Of a stretch of 64,000 nucleotides of DNA, positions 1 to 8,291 are shown one piece after another (the first letter of the stretch is position 1; the number at the start of each line of letters is the position of its first letter). The notes under the pieces were generated by a model. It saw nothing but the letters and a program-made list of their open reading frames with translations. It was not told the origin of the DNA and did not search any database. The DNA is taken from positions 2,046,001 through 2,110,000 of the forward strand of contig NZ_CAJGZV010000001.1 of the NCBI RefSeq assembly GCF_904846065.1. Direction: 5' to 3'. The DNA comes from Psychrobacter immobilis (GTDB lineage: Bacteria; Pseudomonadota; Gammaproteobacteria; Pseudomonadales; Moraxellaceae). The position numbers were made by a program, and so were the translations under genes.

Positions 1-294
1 CGTACCACAGAGCAAGAAGATTTAAGACAGCGCTATCATACTCATTTAAGACGCGTTACCGAACAGCTGGCTGATAGTAGCAATAGTAGACCTGTGGTCA
101 GCATGGTTGAAGCAAAACTGAACAATGCCGCTAGTCAATCGTTGAATATCAGCGAAGCGCAGGCAAAAAACACCATTGCCGCAGCGAAGCTTCGTAGTAA
201 AATTAAAAAACTAGAAAAGCAGCTAAGTGTCCGTCCAAATGAGAGCAAACAAGTAGAGCTTGACGCGTTGCAAGTAGAGTTAAGTCAGCTTTAA
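1..294 (+). CDS. C-terminal part of a truncated protein, possibly RnfB
   Basis: The reading frame is open from the first base to a TAA at 292-294, so about 97 C-terminal residues are visible and the start lies outside the window. The visible part is charged, helical and Gln/Lys/Ala-rich (RTTEQEDLRQRYHTHLRR near the edge, KLRSKIKKLEKQL near the end) and looks like a coiled-coil tail with no catalytic motif. The gene directly downstream on the same strand is nth. In Acinetobacter and Psychrobacter, as I recall, nth follows the gene for electron transport complex subunit RnfB, whose C-terminus is extended and charged. The RnfB call is therefore context inference only; no ferredoxin-like cysteine motif is visible here. 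Confidence 0.45.
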   Translation, partial: RTTEQEDLRQRYHTHLRRVTEQLADSSNSRPVVSMVEAKLNNAASQSLNISEAQAKNTIAAAKLRSKIKKLEKQLSVRPNESKQVELDALQVELSQL

Positions 295-405
295 TAGCGT
301 AATTATCATTTGTTAGACAGTCTACCCAACATCGCTAAAATGAATTTATCCCGATATCTTGTATCAGTTATTAACTATCAATAGCCAAAAAATAGTAAGA
401 ATACT

Positions 406-1101
406 ATGAGTAAAACCGTCAAACACAAAACTGCCGATACCCCGCCATCGAGACGAATGCCCAATCGTGACGTGCGTCCATTTTTTGAAAAGCTGGCAGC
501 GACGATTGATGAGCCAGTTACGGAATTGAATTATAAGAGTAATTTTGAGCTGCTGATCGCGGTCATCTTGTCTGCGCAGGCGACGGATGTAAGCGTCAAT
601 ATTGCTACCAAGCAATTATATCCCGTAGCAAATACACCTGAAGCAATCTTGGCATTGGGTGAAGACGGTCTAAAATCTTATATCAAAAATATTGGCTTAT
701 ATAATGCCAAAGCCAAAAACGTCATCAAAACTTGCCATGATTTAATTGAGAAATTTGACAGCACCGTCCCTGATAATCGCAAAGACTTAGAGTCTCTCGC
801 TGGCGTCGGGCGCAAAACCGCCAATGTGGTGTTAAACACCGCCTTTGGTCAGCCAACCATGGCGGTTGATACTCATATCTTTCGGGTAGGTAATCGTACA
901 GGACTTGCCACGGGCAAGAATGTCTTGATCGTTGAAAATAAGTTGGTCGAGCGTATCCCAGAGGACTTCATCGTGGATGCGCATCATTATCTTATTTTAC
1001 ACGGGCGCTATACCTGCCAAGCCCGTACACCCAAATGCGGGGCGTGTCCTGTTTATGACGAATGTATGTTTAAAGAAAAAGCCAAGTTTTTGGCGTTATA
1101 A
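406..1101 (+). CDS. nth: Endonuclease III (DNA glycosylase/AP lyase)
   Basis: Base-excision repair enzyme that removes oxidised pyrimidines and cleaves the abasic site. The 231-residue product carries the helix-hairpin-helix segment LAGVGRKTANVV (131-142), whose K137 matches the catalytic lysine. AVDTHIFRV follows, with the catalytic aspartate at D155. A C-terminal [4Fe-4S] loop has C204, C211, C214 and C220 in the family spacing C-X6-C-X2-C-X5-C. An N-terminal extension of about 20 polar residues makes it slightly longer than the 211-residue E. coli enzyme. It lies 111 bp after the preceding gene on the same strand. The family assignment is secure. Confidence 0.97.
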   Translation: MSKTVKHKTADTPPSRRMPNRDVRPFFEKLAATIDEPVTELNYKSNFELLIAVILSAQATDVSVNIATKQLYPVANTPEAILALGEDGLKSYIKNIGLYNAKAKNVIKTCHDLIEKFDSTVPDNRKDLESLAGVGRKTANVVLNTAFGQPTMAVDTHIFRVGNRTGLATGKNVLIVENKLVERIPEDFIVDAHHYLILHGRYTCQARTPKCGACPVYDECMFKEKAKFLAL

Positions 1102-1136
1102 TTTTTAGAACGATCGCTTTTAGAACGATAACTGCT

Positions 1137-1312
1137 CTAGGGCGTGTCCTCAATTCAATCAATTACTTTCTAAATGGGCTAAAAATAGCTAAATTTTGCC
1201 AAACATCGTCAAATAGCTTCTTAATATCTCGATATTATGTGCGCTATTTTCCTTGTTTGACGGCAATTTATCTCATTTTTATCACCATTTTTAAAATGAG
1301 GACACGCCCTAG
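1137..1312. repeat. MITE-like element with perfect 16-bp terminal inverted repeats
   Basis: The 176-bp element begins CTAGGGCGTGTCCTCA (1137-1152) and ends with its exact reverse complement TGAGGACACGCCCTAG (1297-1312). The interior is AT-rich and has no open reading frame of note. The CTAG at each outer edge could be a target duplication or part of the repeat. Related sequence recurs at 20594-20667, where both ends and an internal block are retained, and at 33881-33896, which is one end only. This supports a non-autonomous transposon family. No transposase is present in the window, so the mobilising family is unknown. It fills most of the 325-bp gap between nth and the next gene. Confidence 0.8.
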
Positions 1313-1426
1313 TTATAGAAGGTTTAATTTATCTACTTTATATAAATAAAACATGAATAGCGTGGTTAAAAAAGCAATAGACGCCCACTTACTTTTGTAA
1401 ACATTATTTAAAAATTAGGAAGCCAG

Positions 1427-2023
1427 ATGCAGACACTGACCGCGCTATTATTCGATGATTTTGAGACTTTGGATCTATTTGGACCTATCGAGATGTTTGG
1501 CTGCTTACCTGAGCATTATCATCTACAATTTGCCTCATTAAACGGCGGCATTATTTGCAGTAAGCATGGCGTTGCGATGCAGACCATCGCTGTCAGCGAG
1601 TTAGCGCATCAGACTGATATTTTATTGATGGTTGGCGGCATGGGTACTCGCCAGCAAATCAATCACCGACCATTTTTGCAGACGTTAATAACCTTGGTTG
1701 ACCATGCTGATTGGGTACTTAGCGTTTGTACGGGTAGTGCATTGTTGGCTAAGGCTGGCGTCTTAGATGACAAGCGCGCAACGTCTAATAAACTGTCATG
1801 GCAATGGGTAATAGCGCAATCTGACAAAGTCCATTGGGCCGAGCAAGCACGCTGGGTTGTTGATGGCAAATTTTATACGTCCTCAGGTGTCAGTGCAGGT
1901 ATGGACATGGCGCTTGGTTTTATCGCCGACAGACATGACATCGATACGGCGCGCCAGATCGCTCACTATACTGAATATCGCTGGCAAGAAAATAGCGAGA
2001 TTGATGACTTTTACCATGGTTAA
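1427..2023 (+). CDS. DJ-1/PfpI family protein
   Basis: A 198-residue, single-domain member of the class I glutamine amidotransferase-like DJ-1/PfpI superfamily. The nucleophile elbow is VLSVCTGSALLAKAG, with the candidate catalytic Cys at C101. The N-terminus (LLFDDFETLDLFGPIEMFG) is typical of the subgroup that includes isonitrile hydratases and the N-terminal sensor half of GlxA-type AraC regulators. No C-terminal helix-turn-helix is present, so this is an enzyme- or chaperone-like stand-alone domain. AGGAAG precedes the ATG at good spacing. The substrate cannot be told from the sequence. Confidence 0.85.
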   Translation: MQTLTALLFDDFETLDLFGPIEMFGCLPEHYHLQFASLNGGIICSKHGVAMQTIAVSELAHQTDILLMVGGMGTRQQINHRPFLQTLITLVDHADWVLSVCTGSALLAKAGVLDDKRATSNKLSWQWVIAQSDKVHWAEQARWVVDGKFYTSSGVSAGMDMALGFIADRHDIDTARQIAHYTEYRWQENSEIDDFYHG

Positions 2024-2063
2024 TCCATGCCTAGTTACTTCTTAGTATTATCCATCGCTAGAG

Positions 2064-2100
2064 TTTTACCTCGATACACGGTAAAATGTGCTAATTTTTT
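2064..2100 (+). terminator. Weak candidate terminator before metK
   Basis: A 7-bp stem, TTTTACC (2064-2070) and GGTAAAA (2080-2086), has a 9-nt loop. It is followed after a short gap by a T run from 2095. It could end the DJ-1/PfpI transcript. The stem is weak, so confidence is low. Confidence 0.35.
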
Positions 2101-2185
2101 TATTCGTTTTCGCCTTTTATTTTTATATACATTTAATAATGACTGAGTTCGTAGAATACAGTCCCTGCAATTAAGCGATCCCATT

Positions 2186-3352
2186 ATGCGTGAATACAAC
2201 TTATTTACCTCAGAATCTGTGAGCGAAGGTCATCCTGATAAAATGGCTGACCAAATATCAGATGCCATCCTTGACGCCATCTTACGTGAAGATTTGCATG
2301 CACGCGTGGCATGCGAAACCTTGGTTAAAACAGGTGCTGTGATACTAGCGGGTGAAGTCACCACGACGGCAAATATCGATGTTGAGCGTATCGTGCGTGA
2401 TACCGTAAACGGTATTGGTTACCACCACTCAGACTTAGGCTTTGATGGCGAAACATGCGCGGTCATCAATATGCTCGGCAAACAATCTCCTGAAATCGCT
2501 CAAGGTGTCGATCGTAGCGACCCTGAAGAGCAAGGCGCAGGTGACCAAGGTCTTATGTTTGGCTATGCCAGCAATGAAACTGACGTGTTGATGCCAGCCC
2601 CTATCGAATTTGCTCATCGCTTGATGGAACGCCAATCTGAGCTGCGCCGCGCAGGCGAGTTGCCGTGGTTGCGTCCAGATGCCAAAGCACAAGTGACCTT
2701 AAGATATGATGGTAGCAAGCCTGTTGCCATTGATGCCGTGGTGCTATCAACGCAACACGATCCAAGTATCTCGCAAAAAGATCTGCAAGAAGCCATAATG
2801 GAATCTATCATCAAACAAGTATTGCCTGCTGAATTATTGCATGCTGGCACGCGCTATCATATCAACCCAACGGGTAAGTTTGTGATTGGCGGTCCTGTAG
2901 GTGATGCTGGATTGACAGGTCGTAAAATTATTGTTGATACGTATGGCGGTATGGCGCGTCATGGCGGCGGTGCATTCAGTGGTAAAGATCCCTCAAAAGT
3001 AGATCGCAGTGCTGCGTACGCCGTGCGTTATGTGGCTAAGAATATCGTTGCGGCAGGACTCGCTGAGCGCTGTGAAATACAGGTCAGTTATGCCATTGGT
3101 GTCGCTGAACCAACCTCTATCTCTGTCAATACCTTTGGTACGAATAAAATCAGCAATGATGAAATCATCCGTCTGATTCGCACCCATTTTGACCTGCGCC
3201 CTTATGGCATTACCCGTATGCTAAACTTATTGCAGCCAATGTATCAGCAAACGGCGACTTTTGGTCATTTTGGTCGTCCTGGCTCTGAAACTGCTTTTAC
3301 GTGGGAAAAAACAGACAAAGCTGAGATATTAAAAGCAGACGCTGGTTTGTAA
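2186..3352 (+). CDS. metK: S-adenosylmethionine synthase
   Basis: Makes S-adenosylmethionine from methionine and ATP, the main cellular methyl donor. The 388-residue protein has the expected family length. It shows [20 protein letters not shown] at the N-terminus (methionine- and ATP-binding), [12 protein letters not shown] in the central domain, and the glycine-rich P-loop-like [19 protein letters not shown], where the lysines contact phosphate. It is followed closely by the DUF3144 gene. I looked for a SAM-responsive leader in the 162 bp upstream and saw none. Confidence 0.98.
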   Translation: MREYNLFTSESVSEGHPDKMADQISDAILDAILREDLHARVACETLVKTGAVILAGEVTTTANIDVERIVRDTVNGIGYHHSDLGFDGETCAVINMLGKQSPEIAQGVDRSDPEEQGAGDQGLMFGYASNETDVLMPAPIEFAHRLMERQSELRRAGELPWLRPDAKAQVTLRYDGSKPVAIDAVVLSTQHDPSISQKDLQEAIMESIIKQVLPAELLHAGTRYHINPTGKFVIGGPVGDAGLTGRKIIVDTYGGMARHGGGAFSGKDPSKVDRSAAYAVRYVAKNIVAAGLAERCEIQVSYAIGVAEPTSISVNTFGTNKISNDEIIRLIRTHFDLRPYGITRMLNLLQPMYQQTATFGHFGRPGSETAFTWEKTDKAEILKADAGL

Positions 3353-3424
3353 AAATATCACGTTGCACCACCTACAAACCTTCTTTATAAATTTAAAATT
3401 ACCGACACTTATTAGGAGTCGCTT

Positions 3425-3796
3425 ATGTCTCAAGACAATATGCAAGACAGCAACATTCAAGAAAGCAATGTTGACGCTAACATTGAGATTACCCCTGAAA
3501 TGCAAGCATTTTATCAACGTGCTGATGCCATTATTGGTATCGCAAACAGTCAGTTGGGTTCTGAAGCGCATTCAGGACAAGTAGGTGCATCACTACTTTA
3601 TGCAGCCGCACGTTATAGCGCATCTGTCGCTTCTATCGGCTTTGTCAAAGGCGATGACTTTGCCAAAGAAAAAGATGATATCGTTGAATTTTATGTCAAA
3701 CAGTATCGCCAAATGCTGAGCGACAACCTGACTGATTATGCGCAGAACTTTGATAAATATGTTCAGCTTAATCAAGATGACAAAGCAGCCAAATAG
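3425..3796 (+). CDS. DUF3144 family protein, function unknown
   Basis: A small 123-residue cytosolic protein with an acidic Gln/Asn-rich N-terminus of about 25 residues. A helical core follows: FYQRADAIIGIANSQL, then ASLLYAAARYSASVASI, which resembles DUF3144 proteins as I recall them. GGAG lies 7 bp before the ATG. It sits 72 bp after metK and ends before a strong terminator at 3951, so it may be cotranscribed with metK. No catalytic motif is visible and no function should be assigned. Confidence 0.75.
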   Translation: MSQDNMQDSNIQESNVDANIEITPEMQAFYQRADAIIGIANSQLGSEAHSGQVGASLLYAAARYSASVASIGFVKGDDFAKEKDDIVEFYVKQYRQMLSDNLTDYAQNFDKYVQLNQDDKAAK

Positions 3797-3950
3797 TTCT
3801 ATCGCCTTTAGCTAGCATTTATAAAACGGCTGGTATAGTCAGTTCAATTTAAAAGTAGTACAAGGCAACCGAGTGTAGATGTATATTTAATACTTCAAGC
3901 GAGGTTAACGCAGTAATATTTTTATAGTGGAATGACTATAGTGGTGCTCA

Positions 3951-3984
3951 AACCCAAGCTTAATCATAGGCTTGGGTTTTTTAT
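3951..3984 (+). terminator. Rho-independent terminator
   Basis: The stem AACCCAAGC (3951-3959) and GCTTGGGTT (3970-3978) has a 10-nt loop and runs into a T tract. It ends the metK/DUF3144 transcript. The rest of the 319-bp gap (3797-4115) shows nothing else that I recognise. Confidence 0.8.
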
Positions 3985-4115
3985 TAATCATGATTTGGTA
4001 GATGACTGCTGATAAATAGGCTACTATCAATTAAAACCACCTTGTTCATCACATGGTTGCAACCAGCTATCGATAACAGGGACTTACCGAACACTATTTA
4101 TAAGGACATATGATT

Positions 4116-4448
4116 ATGAACCACTTATTCAAATCATGGCGATCATGCCTGTCATTATTAGGGTTATCAGTCACTATTGCCTTAGCTGGCTGTAATAACA
4201 TCCAAAGCATCGATACGCCTGACACCGCCCCTATTCATAGCACTGGGCACAGCCAACAGAACAGTGATAACCCTTTCATTAAGTGCCCACCTTACAACCC
4301 TGAGCAAACGATGTGCACCGCGCAATATGATCCTGTGTGTGTCAAAGTAAAAACCAGCTCAGGATTTAGTTATCGCACTGCGGGCAACTCATGTTCGGCA
4401 TGTGGCACGACGGCAGCAGTAGGTTATATTAAAGGACAGTGCTCATAA
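4116..4448 (+). CDS. Small cysteine-rich lipoprotein with a Kazal-like domain
   Basis: A predicted outer-membrane or periplasmic lipoprotein of about 110 residues. The signal peptide ends in the lipobox LAGC. The mature part carries CTAQYDPVC, a Tyr-containing loop (SYRTAGNSC) and a final GYIKGQC. This order and spacing recall Kazal-type serine-protease-inhibitor folds, whose core reads C..Y.PVC...Y.N.C...G.C. I chose ATG 4116 because AGGA at 4103-4106 is 9 bp away; an in-frame ATG at 4110 would leave only 3 bp. The Kazal resemblance is by eye. The protease target, if any, is unknown. Confidence 0.7.
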   Translation: MNHLFKSWRSCLSLLGLSVTIALAGCNNIQSIDTPDTAPIHSTGHSQQNSDNPFIKCPPYNPEQTMCTAQYDPVCVKVKTSSGFSYRTAGNSCSACGTTAAVGYIKGQCS

Positions 4449-4511
4449 CCTTGCTTTATAACTTTGTGTAAATACTTTATATCAAACGAAAAAAGACAAT
4501 TAAATCACATG

Positions 4512-4548
4512 AAAAAGCACCCGCTTAATCATAAGCGGGTGCTTTTTT
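4512..4548. terminator. Strong bidirectional terminator
   Basis: A perfect 16-bp stem (4512-4527 with 4532-4547) and a 4-nt loop has an A run on one side and a T run on the other. It lies between the convergent lipoprotein gene (+) and BCCT gene (-) and can serve both. Confidence 0.92.
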
Positions 4549-4571
4549 ATTATTTTTCAGATCAATAAAAT

Positions 4572-6227
4572 CTAACCTTCAGGCTTTTCGATATCAGGTG
4601 GGCCTGTCAGTAAATCTTCATCACGAAACTCATTGGCTGAATTATGCTCTGCTGACTCTTCGGTGACAAACCATTGCTGATTGCGATACAGTATCAAACG
4701 ATCTCGACTCAAGCCGCGTAATAAGGAGTACATCATAACGACTATCACAATCGCAAAAGGGAAACCTGACACAATGGAAGCCGCTTGTAGCGCACTCAAG
4801 CCACCTGCTGCTAATAGTACGGCAGCGATGACACCCTCTGTACCCGCCCAAAATAGGCGCTGAATTTTCGGTGGATTGGCATCGCCACCTGAGGTCAACA
4901 TATCAATAACGAAACTGGCAGAATCCGATGACGTGACAAACCAAAGCACAATCATCACTACGATAAGCAAGTTCAAAGCTGACGTAAATGGATAAGATTC
5001 CATCAGCTTAAAGATGGCACTGCCAGTATCTGCTTGGACAGCCTCAATCAAGCCAGGACTAATGAGGTTGGGATCAGCGGCTGCCATTAATTCCATATTA
5101 ACGGCTGAACCACCGAATGCCGTGAACCATAAGAACAAAATAGTAATAGGAATTAATAACACCCCTAAGATAAACTCACGAATGGTTCGACCACGAGAGA
5201 TACGAGCCACGAACACACCGACGAAAGGCGACCAGCTTATCCACCATGCCCAATAGAAAATCGTCCATGATGCTTGCCAGTTTTCTTGACCATCATACGA
5301 TTCTGTCCAAAGACCTAATGGCACAATTTGATGCAAATAATTGCCAATATTTTCTACAAAGCTATTAAAGATAAACTGGGTCGGGCCTAAAATAATCACA
5401 AAGCTGAGCAATATCACAGTAAATAATATATTGGTATCACTTAAGCGCTTAATCCCTTTATCTAGCCCCATAAATAGAGACAGACCTGCCAACATAGTGA
5501 TTAAGGCAATCAAAATAATTTGCACTGTAATATTATTGGGTATGCCAAATAACGTCTCAAGACCTGAGTTAATTTGCAACACCCCAAGACCTAAAGTGGT
5601 CACTACTCCAAACATCGTACCAAATACCGCTAGTGTATCGACCGTATGACCCCAGCCACCATAGATCTTTTTGCCCAATATAGGATATAGTGTCGAACGG
5701 ATGGCCAGCGGTAAGCCCACTCGGTAATGGAAATAAGCCAATGACAACGCGACCATGCCATAGAGCGCCCACACATGCAAACCATAGTGCAAGAACGAGA
5801 TATTCATCGCTTGCTTGGCGGCAGCCACTGTTTCAGCTTCTCCTAACGGCGGCGCCATAAAATGGTACAAGGGTTCAGCCGTCCCCCAATAGAGCAGTCC
5901 AATACCGATGCCCGCTGAAAATAGCATGCCAATCCAAGATACTAGATTGTATTCTGGTTTCTCATTTTGATGACCAAGCCTGATATCGCCATAACGACTA
6001 AATATCATGTAAATACTCATCACCAACGTTAAGTTGACCACCACAATAAAGAACCAGCCAAAACGCAAAGACACGAATGCTTTAGCATGACCAAACAACA
6101 ATTCTGCTTGCTCATTAAAAAGAGCACCAAAAATAATGAACACAAGAATTAATAATGCTGAAGTTAAAAACACAGGTTTACTTACCCGTGGAAAAGGGCC
6201 TAAGCGGCCAACTTTTACATGATCCAT
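4572..6227 (-). CDS. BCCT family betaine/choline/carnitine-type transporter
   Basis: A 551-residue inner-membrane secondary transporter of the BCCT family, with about 12 hydrophobic segments. Diagnostic features are the SAGIGIG glycine motif (104-110) with YWGTAEPLYHF after it, and the family signature region FYWAWWISWSPFVGVFVARI in the central domain, followed by SRGRTIREFI. Likely substrates are compatible solutes such as glycine betaine or choline; the exact one cannot be read from the sequence. It is one of two tandem paralogues, the other at 6463-8115, with almost identical first 20 residues and a conserved C-terminus (SANEF..E.LL.GPP). GAG precedes the start, and a promoter-like block at 6256-6284 is shared with the paralogue. 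Confidence 0.93.
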   Translation of the reverse strand: MDHVKVGRLGPFPRVSKPVFLTSALLILVFIIFGALFNEQAELLFGHAKAFVSLRFGWFFIVVVNLTLVMSIYMIFSRYGDIRLGHQNEKPEYNLVSWIGMLFSAGIGIGLLYWGTAEPLYHFMAPPLGEAETVAAAKQAMNISFLHYGLHVWALYGMVALSLAYFHYRVGLPLAIRSTLYPILGKKIYGGWGHTVDTLAVFGTMFGVVTTLGLGVLQINSGLETLFGIPNNITVQIILIALITMLAGLSLFMGLDKGIKRLSDTNILFTVILLSFVIILGPTQFIFNSFVENIGNYLHQIVPLGLWTESYDGQENWQASWTIFYWAWWISWSPFVGVFVARISRGRTIREFILGVLLIPITILFLWFTAFGGSAVNMELMAAADPNLISPGLIEAVQADTGSAIFKLMESYPFTSALNLLIVVMIVLWFVTSSDSASFVIDMLTSGGDANPPKIQRLFWAGTEGVIAAVLLAAGGLSALQAASIVSGFPFAIVIVVMMYSLLRGLSRDRLILYRNQQWFVTEESAEHNSANEFRDEDLLTGPPDIEKPEG

Positions 6228-6255
6228 TTAGTCATCTCAATTTTTGAAGGGGCTC

Positions 6256-6284
6256 ACCTTAACAAGATACTGCACAACTATCAA
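6256..6284 (-). promoter_or_regulatory. Candidate promoter of the 6227 BCCT gene, duplicated upstream of its paralogue
   Basis: On the minus strand, TTGATA (6279-6284), a 17-bp spacer and TAAGGT (6256-6261) are seen. The same block is conserved at 8148-8176 before the other BCCT gene. Conservation in otherwise diverged intergenic DNA suggests a shared promoter or operator. Confidence 0.5.
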
Positions 6285-6325
6285 ATCGAATCAGACACTT
6301 TATAACCTTGCTATTGGTCAACAAA

Positions 6326-6362
6326 TAAAAAAATCCTAAGATAACGATGCATCTTAGGATTT
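6326..6362 (-). terminator. Terminator of the 6463-8115 BCCT gene
   Basis: The 12-bp stem AAATCCTAAGAT (6331-6342) and ATCTTAGGATTT (6351-6362) has an 8-nt loop. Read on the minus strand, it is followed by a T-rich tract, so it separates the two BCCT transcription units. Confidence 0.82.
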
Positions 6363-6462
6363 CAAATCACAATTGTTATATTGTATTTTTACGTAAAAAA
6401 GAAGAAGCTAACTGCCTGATTCATTTCATAAAAACAGTATTAAGGCTGATATATATAATCTG

Positions 6463-8115
6463 CTAATCACCTTTCACGATTTTAGGTGGTCCTTTTAATA
6501 AGTGCTCATCAGCAAACTCATTGGCTGAGTTGTGATCTGCGGATTCTTCGGTGATAAAGTGCTGCTGAGCGCGATACAGTATCAAACGATCTCGGCTTAA
6601 GCCACGAAGTAACGCATACATCATCGCAAATACTACTAAAACAAAGGGTAATCCTGCAACGATAGCCGCTGCTTGTAATGCACTTAGTCCACCAGCAGCA
6701 AGCAAAACAGCAGCAATGATACCTTCCGTACTTGCCCAGAATAAACGCTGGATTTTTGGTGGGTTGGTATCACCACCTGCGGTCAACATATCAATCACAA
6801 AGCTTGCTGAATCGGATGAAGTCACAAACCAAAGGACAATCATAACGACAATCATTAAGGTGACTGGTTGTGCCAATGGATAAAATTCAACCAATTTAAA
6901 AATTGCACTACCAAAATCCGTTTGCACGGCTTCTACCAATCCTGGGCTGGCCATAGCGGGATCAATAGCAGCTAAGAGCTCCATATGGATAGCAACGCCA
7001 CCGAAAGTGGTGAACCAAAAGAACAAAATCAGCATGGGAATCAATAAAACACCCAATATAAACTCACGAATAGTACGACCACGACTGATACGCGCGATAA
7101 ATACGCCAACGAACGGTGCCCAACTTACCCACCATGCCCAATAAAATATCGTCCATGATGACTGCCAATTTTCTTGACCTTCATACGATTCACCCCACAG
7201 ACCTAGCGGTACAACTACCGAAAGATAATTGCCAACATTTTCAAGATAGCTATCAAAGATAAAAAGCGTCGGCCCTAAGATGACCATAAACCCGAGTAGG
7301 ATTGCCGTCAGTCCGATATTAATATCGCTCAAGCGCTTAATACCTTTGTCTAAGCCCATCATGACGGAAAAAGCAGCTAAAATAGTAACGAAAACAATCA
7401 GACCGATCTGTATCGTTAGATTATTAGGAACACCAAATAGTCGCTCAAGTCCTGAATTAATCTGCATAACGCCAAGACCAAGCGACGTTACCACACCAAA
7501 CATCGTACCAAATACCGCTAAGATATCAACGGCGTGTCCCCACGAGCCATAGATTTTTTTCCCCAATAGAGGATAAAGCGTTGAGCGAATCGATAACGGC
7601 AAGCCACGGCGAAAGTGAAAATAAGCCAAAGACAATGCAACAATCGCGTATAGCGCCCATGCATGTAAGCCCCAATGCAAGAATGTAAAATTTATGGCTT
7701 GCTTAGCGGCTTCTATCGTTTCCGCTTCTCCGAGTGGTGGTGCCATAAAGTGATACAAGGGCTCAGCTGTCCCCCAATACACCAATCCTATACCAATACC
7801 AGCAGAGAACAACATCCCTATCCATGAGAACAAACTGTACTGTGGCGTCTCAGTTTGTGCACCTAGACGAATATCGCCATAACGGCTCATCGCGAGATAA
7901 ATACAAAGCAACAATGCTAAATTTACTAAAATAATAAATAACCAGCCGAACTTATCCGTAATAAAGTTCTGCAAAAAGCTAAATAACACACCAGCGGTTT
8001 CAGTAAAGAAAGCACCAAAGATAATAAATCCAACGATAAGTAGCGCTGAAGTAATAAACACAGGTTTACTTACCCGTGGAAAAGGGCCTAACCTGCCAAC
8101 TTTTACATGATCCAT
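6463..8115 (-). CDS. BCCT family transporter, tandem paralogue
   Basis: A 550-residue paralogue of the neighbouring BCCT transporter with the same architecture. It has a short cytosolic N-terminus, about 12 membrane segments, SAGIGIGLVYWGTAEP, and the signature FYWAWWVSWAPFVGVFIARI followed by SRGRTIREFI. Residues 1-20 are almost identical to the sister protein and the coding DNA there is nearly identical too, while membrane segments 1-2 and several loops diverge. That pattern fits a tandem duplication with later specialisation, or local gene conversion at the 5' end. A separate terminator (6326-6362) and promoter-like block (8148-8176) suggest independent expression. The substrate is not determinable. 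Confidence 0.93.
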   Translation of the reverse strand: MDHVKVGRLGPFPRVSKPVFITSALLIVGFIIFGAFFTETAGVLFSFLQNFITDKFGWLFIILVNLALLLCIYLAMSRYGDIRLGAQTETPQYSLFSWIGMLFSAGIGIGLVYWGTAEPLYHFMAPPLGEAETIEAAKQAINFTFLHWGLHAWALYAIVALSLAYFHFRRGLPLSIRSTLYPLLGKKIYGSWGHAVDILAVFGTMFGVVTSLGLGVMQINSGLERLFGVPNNLTIQIGLIVFVTILAAFSVMMGLDKGIKRLSDINIGLTAILLGFMVILGPTLFIFDSYLENVGNYLSVVVPLGLWGESYEGQENWQSSWTIFYWAWWVSWAPFVGVFIARISRGRTIREFILGVLLIPMLILFFWFTTFGGVAIHMELLAAIDPAMASPGLVEAVQTDFGSAIFKLVEFYPLAQPVTLMIVVMIVLWFVTSSDSASFVIDMLTAGGDTNPPKIQRLFWASTEGIIAAVLLAAGGLSALQAAAIVAGLPFVLVVFAMMYALLRGLSRDRLILYRAQQHFITEESADHNSANEFADEHLLKGPPKIVKGD

Positions 8116-8147
8116 TTGTTTGTTAGCCTTAGTTTTTTAGGAAGAAT

Positions 8148-8176
8148 ACCTTAACAAGATACCTACCAACTATCAA
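8148..8176 (-). promoter_or_regulatory. Candidate promoter of the 8115 BCCT gene
   Basis: The minus strand has TTGATA (8171-8176), a 17-bp spacer and TAAGGT (8148-8153), nearly the same as the block at 6256-6284. The two lie about 30 bp from their respective start codons. Confidence 0.5.
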
Positions 8177-8291
8177 ATCTAATTAGCTATTTACGTTTTT
8201 CTTATTGACAGAAATATACCAAAACCATTTAGCAGCCTAACCGACAATAGTGCAAACGCTTGGAAAGTTGAAGAGTAATGGCTACTAATCA

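Noticed and set aside
2024..2185. SAM riboswitch before metK
   Set aside because: No conserved SAM-riboswitch core or nested helices could be seen; only a weak terminator-like hairpin.
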